A stretch of DNA of 8,037 nucleotides from Bacillota bacterium (GTDB lineage: Bacteria > Bacillota > Bacilli > Alicyclobacillales > SLC66), in contig JAKADD010000099.1 in the NCBI GenBank assembly GCA_021820825.1, positions 1 through 8,037 on the forward strand. The letters are read 5' to 3'. The position numbers and the translations under genes were made by a program. Every line of letters begins with the position of its first letter. The stretch's first letter is position 1. Shown in pieces: positions 5,667 to 8,037 of the stretch. The notes beneath the pieces are model-generated. The model did not search any database and was not told the origin of the DNA. It saw only the letters and a list, made by a program, of their open reading frames with translations.

Positions 5667-5827
5667 ATGGGCCTCAAAGACCGTTTAGAATTGAACAAGC
5701 AGTACCAGACTCACGAATTTCTCAGGTTATCGAGGAAAGTCTGGCTGAATACCAGGCAAGGGTTGCCAGGGTATTGCCAGGGGCGGAATTATCTGATGAT
5801 AACCGTGTCCTAATGGTTTACTTGTGA
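5663..5827 (+). CDS. Candidate 54-residue hypothetical protein
   Basis: A GTG start at 5663 has AAGGGAG (5648-5654) 8 bases upstream, an ordinary ribosome site, and overlaps the preceding ORF's stop as GTGA. The ORF ends at TGA 5825-5827, overlapping by 10 bases the 3' end of the convergent XRE gene. The product has one amphipathic helix-like part (ISQVIEESLAEYQARVARVL) and a final strand NRVLMVYL. I do not recognise it. It could be a small regulator or antitoxin-like protein, or the N-terminal remnant of a longer gene cut by insertion of the XRE-fabF segment. The reasonable ribosome site raises its credibility above the other small ORFs. Confidence 0.42.
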   Translation: MNGPQRPFRIEQAVPDSRISQVIEESLAEYQARVARVLPGAELSDDNRVLMVYL

Positions 5828-6651
5828 ATCAGGTTCTTGATTTTTCCTTCTGTGTTAGATCCTTTCGAAGGAGTGTATACGCTGATTCGTACATCATTAC
5901 TTCCCTGAATTTGCAAAGAAGTTAGGTCAAACAGCATCTTTCCTGCCTTCGCATGTCTGAATTCAATGAACACCTCAGGAGCTGAACTTACTTCATTATG
6001 ATTCCAGAAACTCAGGAATTCAGGATTTGCGTCGCTAATCTTGTTCAAAAAATCGGCATACCAAGGGTCGCCTATGAACTGTCCATAATACGACCGAAAA
6101 ATCGCGACAAATCCACGGATAAAGTCATTCCAATTTCCCGCCAACGCTTTGAATTCTTTCCTCGTGAATAAAATCCACAAAATGTTGCGTTCTTGCGCAG
6201 GAACTGAACCGAAGTCAATGAATACCTTGGCTGCAGCCTCGTTCCAACCAATAACATTACTCCTCCGATCCGAAACAATGGTTGGAAAGTAACGCAGTTC
6301 GTCAAGAATCAGATTTATCGCTGGACTGATTTCTGTAGTACTGGGTTTCAGCACTGGATTCTCGTGTTGACCAGTAGCAAGCATAAACAAATACTTGCGT
6401 TCGTCCTCATTCAGGCGAAGAACATTGGCGATGCAGTCCAGTACTTGTGCTGACACTGAAATGTCCCGTCCTTGTTCCAGCCACGTGTACCAAGTTGTAC
6501 TCACCCCTGCCAGAAATGCGACCTCTTCGCGCCTGAGGCCGGGTGTGCGCCTTCGACCGCCAACAGGTAATCCAACGGAATGTGGCTGCAGCTTGCCTCT
6601 TTGGGTCTTTAAAAAGTCGGACAGCGCTTGCCGTCGCGTAACATCTTTCAC
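5818..6651 (-). CDS. XRE-family regulator with MmyB-like ligand-binding domain
   Basis: The 277-residue product has an N-terminal XRE helix-turn-helix (about 8-88) with the diagnostic block RRTPGLRREEVAFLAGVS (34-51), then TTWYTWLEQGRD (52-63) and LNEDERKYLF (80-89). An MmyB-like PAS-type domain covers about 108-265, with GWN (135-137) and the FR.ysYG region and closing ISVYTP (256-261). This class is typically an activator or repressor of a divergent gene. The GTG start at 6651 is chosen over ATG 6666 because GGAGGAG on the minus strand (6658-6664) stands 6 bases from it, while the ATG has no ribosome site. MltR of Chloroflexus aurantiacus, an MmyB-like relative, was crystallised with myristic acid. 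Lying divergent from fabF, this regulator may sense an acyl group. That link is inference. Confidence 0.85.
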   Translation of the reverse strand: MKDVTRRQALSDFLKTQRGKLQPHSVGLPVGGRRRTPGLRREEVAFLAGVSTTWYTWLEQGRDISVSAQVLDCIANVLRLNEDERKYLFMLATGQHENPVLKPSTTEISPAINLILDELRYFPTIVSDRRSNVIGWNEAAAKVFIDFGSVPAQERNILWILFTRKEFKALAGNWNDFIRGFVAIFRSYYGQFIGDPWYADFLNKISDANPEFLSFWNHNEVSSAPEVFIEFRHAKAGKMLFDLTSLQIQGSNDVRISVYTPSKGSNTEGKIKNLIHK

Positions 6652-6690
6652 CGCGTACTCCTCCATATGAAGTCATCGTGTTACTAATGA

Positions 6691-6724
6691 TACCAGTATA
6701 AACTGCAACCTGTACCAGGATAAA
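6691..6724. promoter_or_regulatory. Pair of 12-bp direct repeats, candidate operator for the XRE regulator
   Basis: TACCAGTATAAA (6691-6702) and TACCAGGATAAA (6713-6724) differ at one base and start exactly 22 bases apart, about two helical turns, so bound proteins would sit on the same DNA face. They lie in the 104-base gap between the divergent XRE and fabF genes. No convincing -35 box accompanies the possible -10 hexamers (TATAAA, TAAAAT) for fabF, which fits a promoter helped by an activator. Function is inferred. Confidence 0.5.
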
Positions 6725-6755
6725 ATTTGTGGCATTCTGTACGAGGAGATATCGA

Positions 6756-8003
6756 ATGGAGGAATGCGTAGTGGAAAGAGTGGTTATCACTGGCATGGGC
6801 GTAATAACGCCACTCGGAAACGAGGTAAATACATTCTGGAATTCACTTATTTCCGGAAAATCGGGGATATCCAAGATTGACACATTTGATGTTACACACC
6901 ATAAATCAAAAATCGCGGGAATCGTTCGAGCCTTTCATCCCGACACCTTATTTGGTCGCGAGGTTCGTCGAATGGATCGGTTTTGTCAATTTGCTTTAGC
7001 TGCGGCAAAGCAAGCCATCGACAACGCAAACATCAACATGGATAACGAGAGTCCTGAACGAGTTGGGGTTTACATTGGGAGTGGCATTGGTGGTATTCAA
7101 ACGTTATTGGACAATCATGAAACCTTGCTCAGCCGTGGACCCAAGCGAGTAAGTCCAACGATGGTTCCTATGATGATTACAAATATGGCGGCAGCCCAAG
7201 TAAGTATCCATTTTGGAACAAAGGGACCATGCATGGCGCCTGTGACGGCGTGTGCCACAGGCAACAATGCGATCGGTGAGGCGTTTCGGCTGCTGCAGCA
7301 TAACAAGGCTGATGTTGTCATCGCAGGCGGGACAGAGGCTGCAATCAATGAACTCACGCTTTCGGGATTTGGAAATGCGACCGCTCTTTCGACTCGCAAT
7401 GATGAACCACAGCGTGCGAGTCGCCCATTTGACGCGAAACGGAACGGGTTTGTAGCTTCCGAGGGTGCGGGAATCGTTGTGCTGGAAACGCTGGAACACG
7501 CGAAACAACGTGATGCCTATGTTTACGCTGAGGTCATAGGATACGGTGCATCCGCCGACGCGTACCACATCGTTGCGCCAGATCCGGATGGTTCGGGTGC
7601 AGTTCAGGCTATGAAGGAAGCGATTGAAGATGCTGGGATTGCGTTAGAAGAGGTTGACCACATAAATGCCCACGCGACGAGCACTATCGGGGACGTGTCT
7701 GAAACAAACGCCATCAAGCGGCTGTTTGGAGCATATGCCTACAAACTTGCGATAAGCGCCAACAAATCAATGATGGGGCACACGCTGGGCGCTGCCGGAG
7801 GAGTCGAAGCTGTGGCCCTCGCCAAAACCCTTCAGGAAGGTATAATTCCACCAACGATCAATTTAGAGAACCCTGATCCGGAATGTGATCTTGATTATGT
7901 ACCTCATAAAGCCAGAAGTGCACAGCTTAAAATAGGTATATCGAACTCTTTCGGCTTTGGGGGACACAATGCTGTTTTAGTATTAAAAAAGTATGAAGAC
8001 TAA
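6756..8003 (+). CDS. fabF: Beta-ketoacyl-ACP synthase II (FabF-type ketosynthase)
   Basis: The 415-residue product is a full-length FabF, which condenses malonyl-ACP with acyl-ACP to elongate fatty acids in the cytoplasm. RVVITGMGVITPLG starts the thiolase fold (8-21). The nucleophile Cys166 is in TACATGNNAIGEA, the catalytic His306 in NAHATST and His342 in KSMMGHTLGAAGG, with Lys337. The gate loop is NSFGFGGHN (397-405). All catalytic residues are present. ATG 6756 has GAGGAG 7 bases upstream. GTG 6771, with GGAGGA (6758-6763) 7 bases upstream, would begin five residues later, closer to the usual FabF N-terminus (M-x-RVVITG), and is a real alternative. It stands without acpP, fabG or other fab genes in view, divergent from an XRE-MmyB regulator. 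It may therefore be an extra ketosynthase for lipid adjustment or a specialised acyl product. Confidence 0.92.
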   Translation: MEECVVERVVITGMGVITPLGNEVNTFWNSLISGKSGISKIDTFDVTHHKSKIAGIVRAFHPDTLFGREVRRMDRFCQFALAAAKQAIDNANINMDNESPERVGVYIGSGIGGIQTLLDNHETLLSRGPKRVSPTMVPMMITNMAAAQVSIHFGTKGPCMAPVTACATGNNAIGEAFRLLQHNKADVVIAGGTEAAINELTLSGFGNATALSTRNDEPQRASRPFDAKRNGFVASEGAGIVVLETLEHAKQRDAYVYAEVIGYGASADAYHIVAPDPDGSGAVQAMKEAIEDAGIALEEVDHINAHATSTIGDVSETNAIKRLFGAYAYKLAISANKSMMGHTLGAAGGVEAVALAKTLQEGIIPPTINLENPDPECDLDYVPHKARSAQLKIGISNSFGFGGHNAVLVLKKYED

Positions 8004-8037
8004 GGACGTCCTTCTTCAGCTTACGGGTGCGTAAATG

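Noticed and set aside
6407..6883. Minus-strand ORF spanning the XRE-fabF intergenic region
   Set aside because: It overlaps the XRE gene in another frame and crosses the fabF start. It has no ribosome site and the translation looks random.
1..8037. Insertion sequence, integron or CRISPR array
   Set aside because: I found no transposase or integrase gene, no terminal inverted repeats or attC-like elements around the resistance-like genes, and no regularly spaced repeats.

Overview
The window reads as chromosomal DNA of a Bacillota (Firmicute), possibly a relative of Alicyclobacillaceae. The reasons are strong AGGAGG-type ribosome binding sites, frequent GTG starts, mid-range GC content, and protein families (FabF, ArsR, MazE) of Gram-positive character. 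The family-level placement is inference only.

Left part, bases 1-1914, all on the plus strand: the C-terminal end of an APH(3')-like aminoglycoside phosphotransferase, an AAC(6')-like GNAT acetyltransferase, and a two-domain protein joining a second GNAT acetyltransferase to a TehB-like SAM-dependent methyltransferase. Together they look like a small-molecule modification or resistance cassette. A mazEF toxin-antitoxin locus follows (1983-2541). Its antitoxin gene is intact and preceded by a perfect AT-rich palindrome. The toxin gene loses MazF similarity after about 80 codons, where it runs into the 3' end of a convergent gene.

Middle part: a minus-strand gene (2510-3514) for a membrane-anchored extracytoplasmic protein of unknown function, containing a 12-bp perfect hairpin. 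A 290-base gap (3515-3804) follows, with two overlapping candidate small hydrophobic ORFs. Next comes a GC-rich minus-strand MFS drug-efflux type transporter (3805-4971), with a good sigma-A promoter, divergent from an ArsR-type repressor (5199-5504). The pair looks like a self-contained regulated efflux module. Bases 5505-5817 hold two overlapping candidate small ORFs of unknown function.

Right part: a minus-strand XRE regulator with an MmyB-like PAS-type ligand-binding domain (5818-6651), divergent from a stand-alone fabF (6756-8003). Their intergenic region carries two near-identical 12-bp direct repeats exactly 22 bp apart and an imperfect inverted repeat covering both translation starts. 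A proteobacterial or actinobacterial-style fatty-acid-sensing switch over a ketosynthase is a reasonable hypothesis here, because an MmyB-like regulator has been crystallised with myristic acid. Bases 8004-8037 show no supportable feature. I saw no rRNA, tRNA, CRISPR array or insertion sequence.
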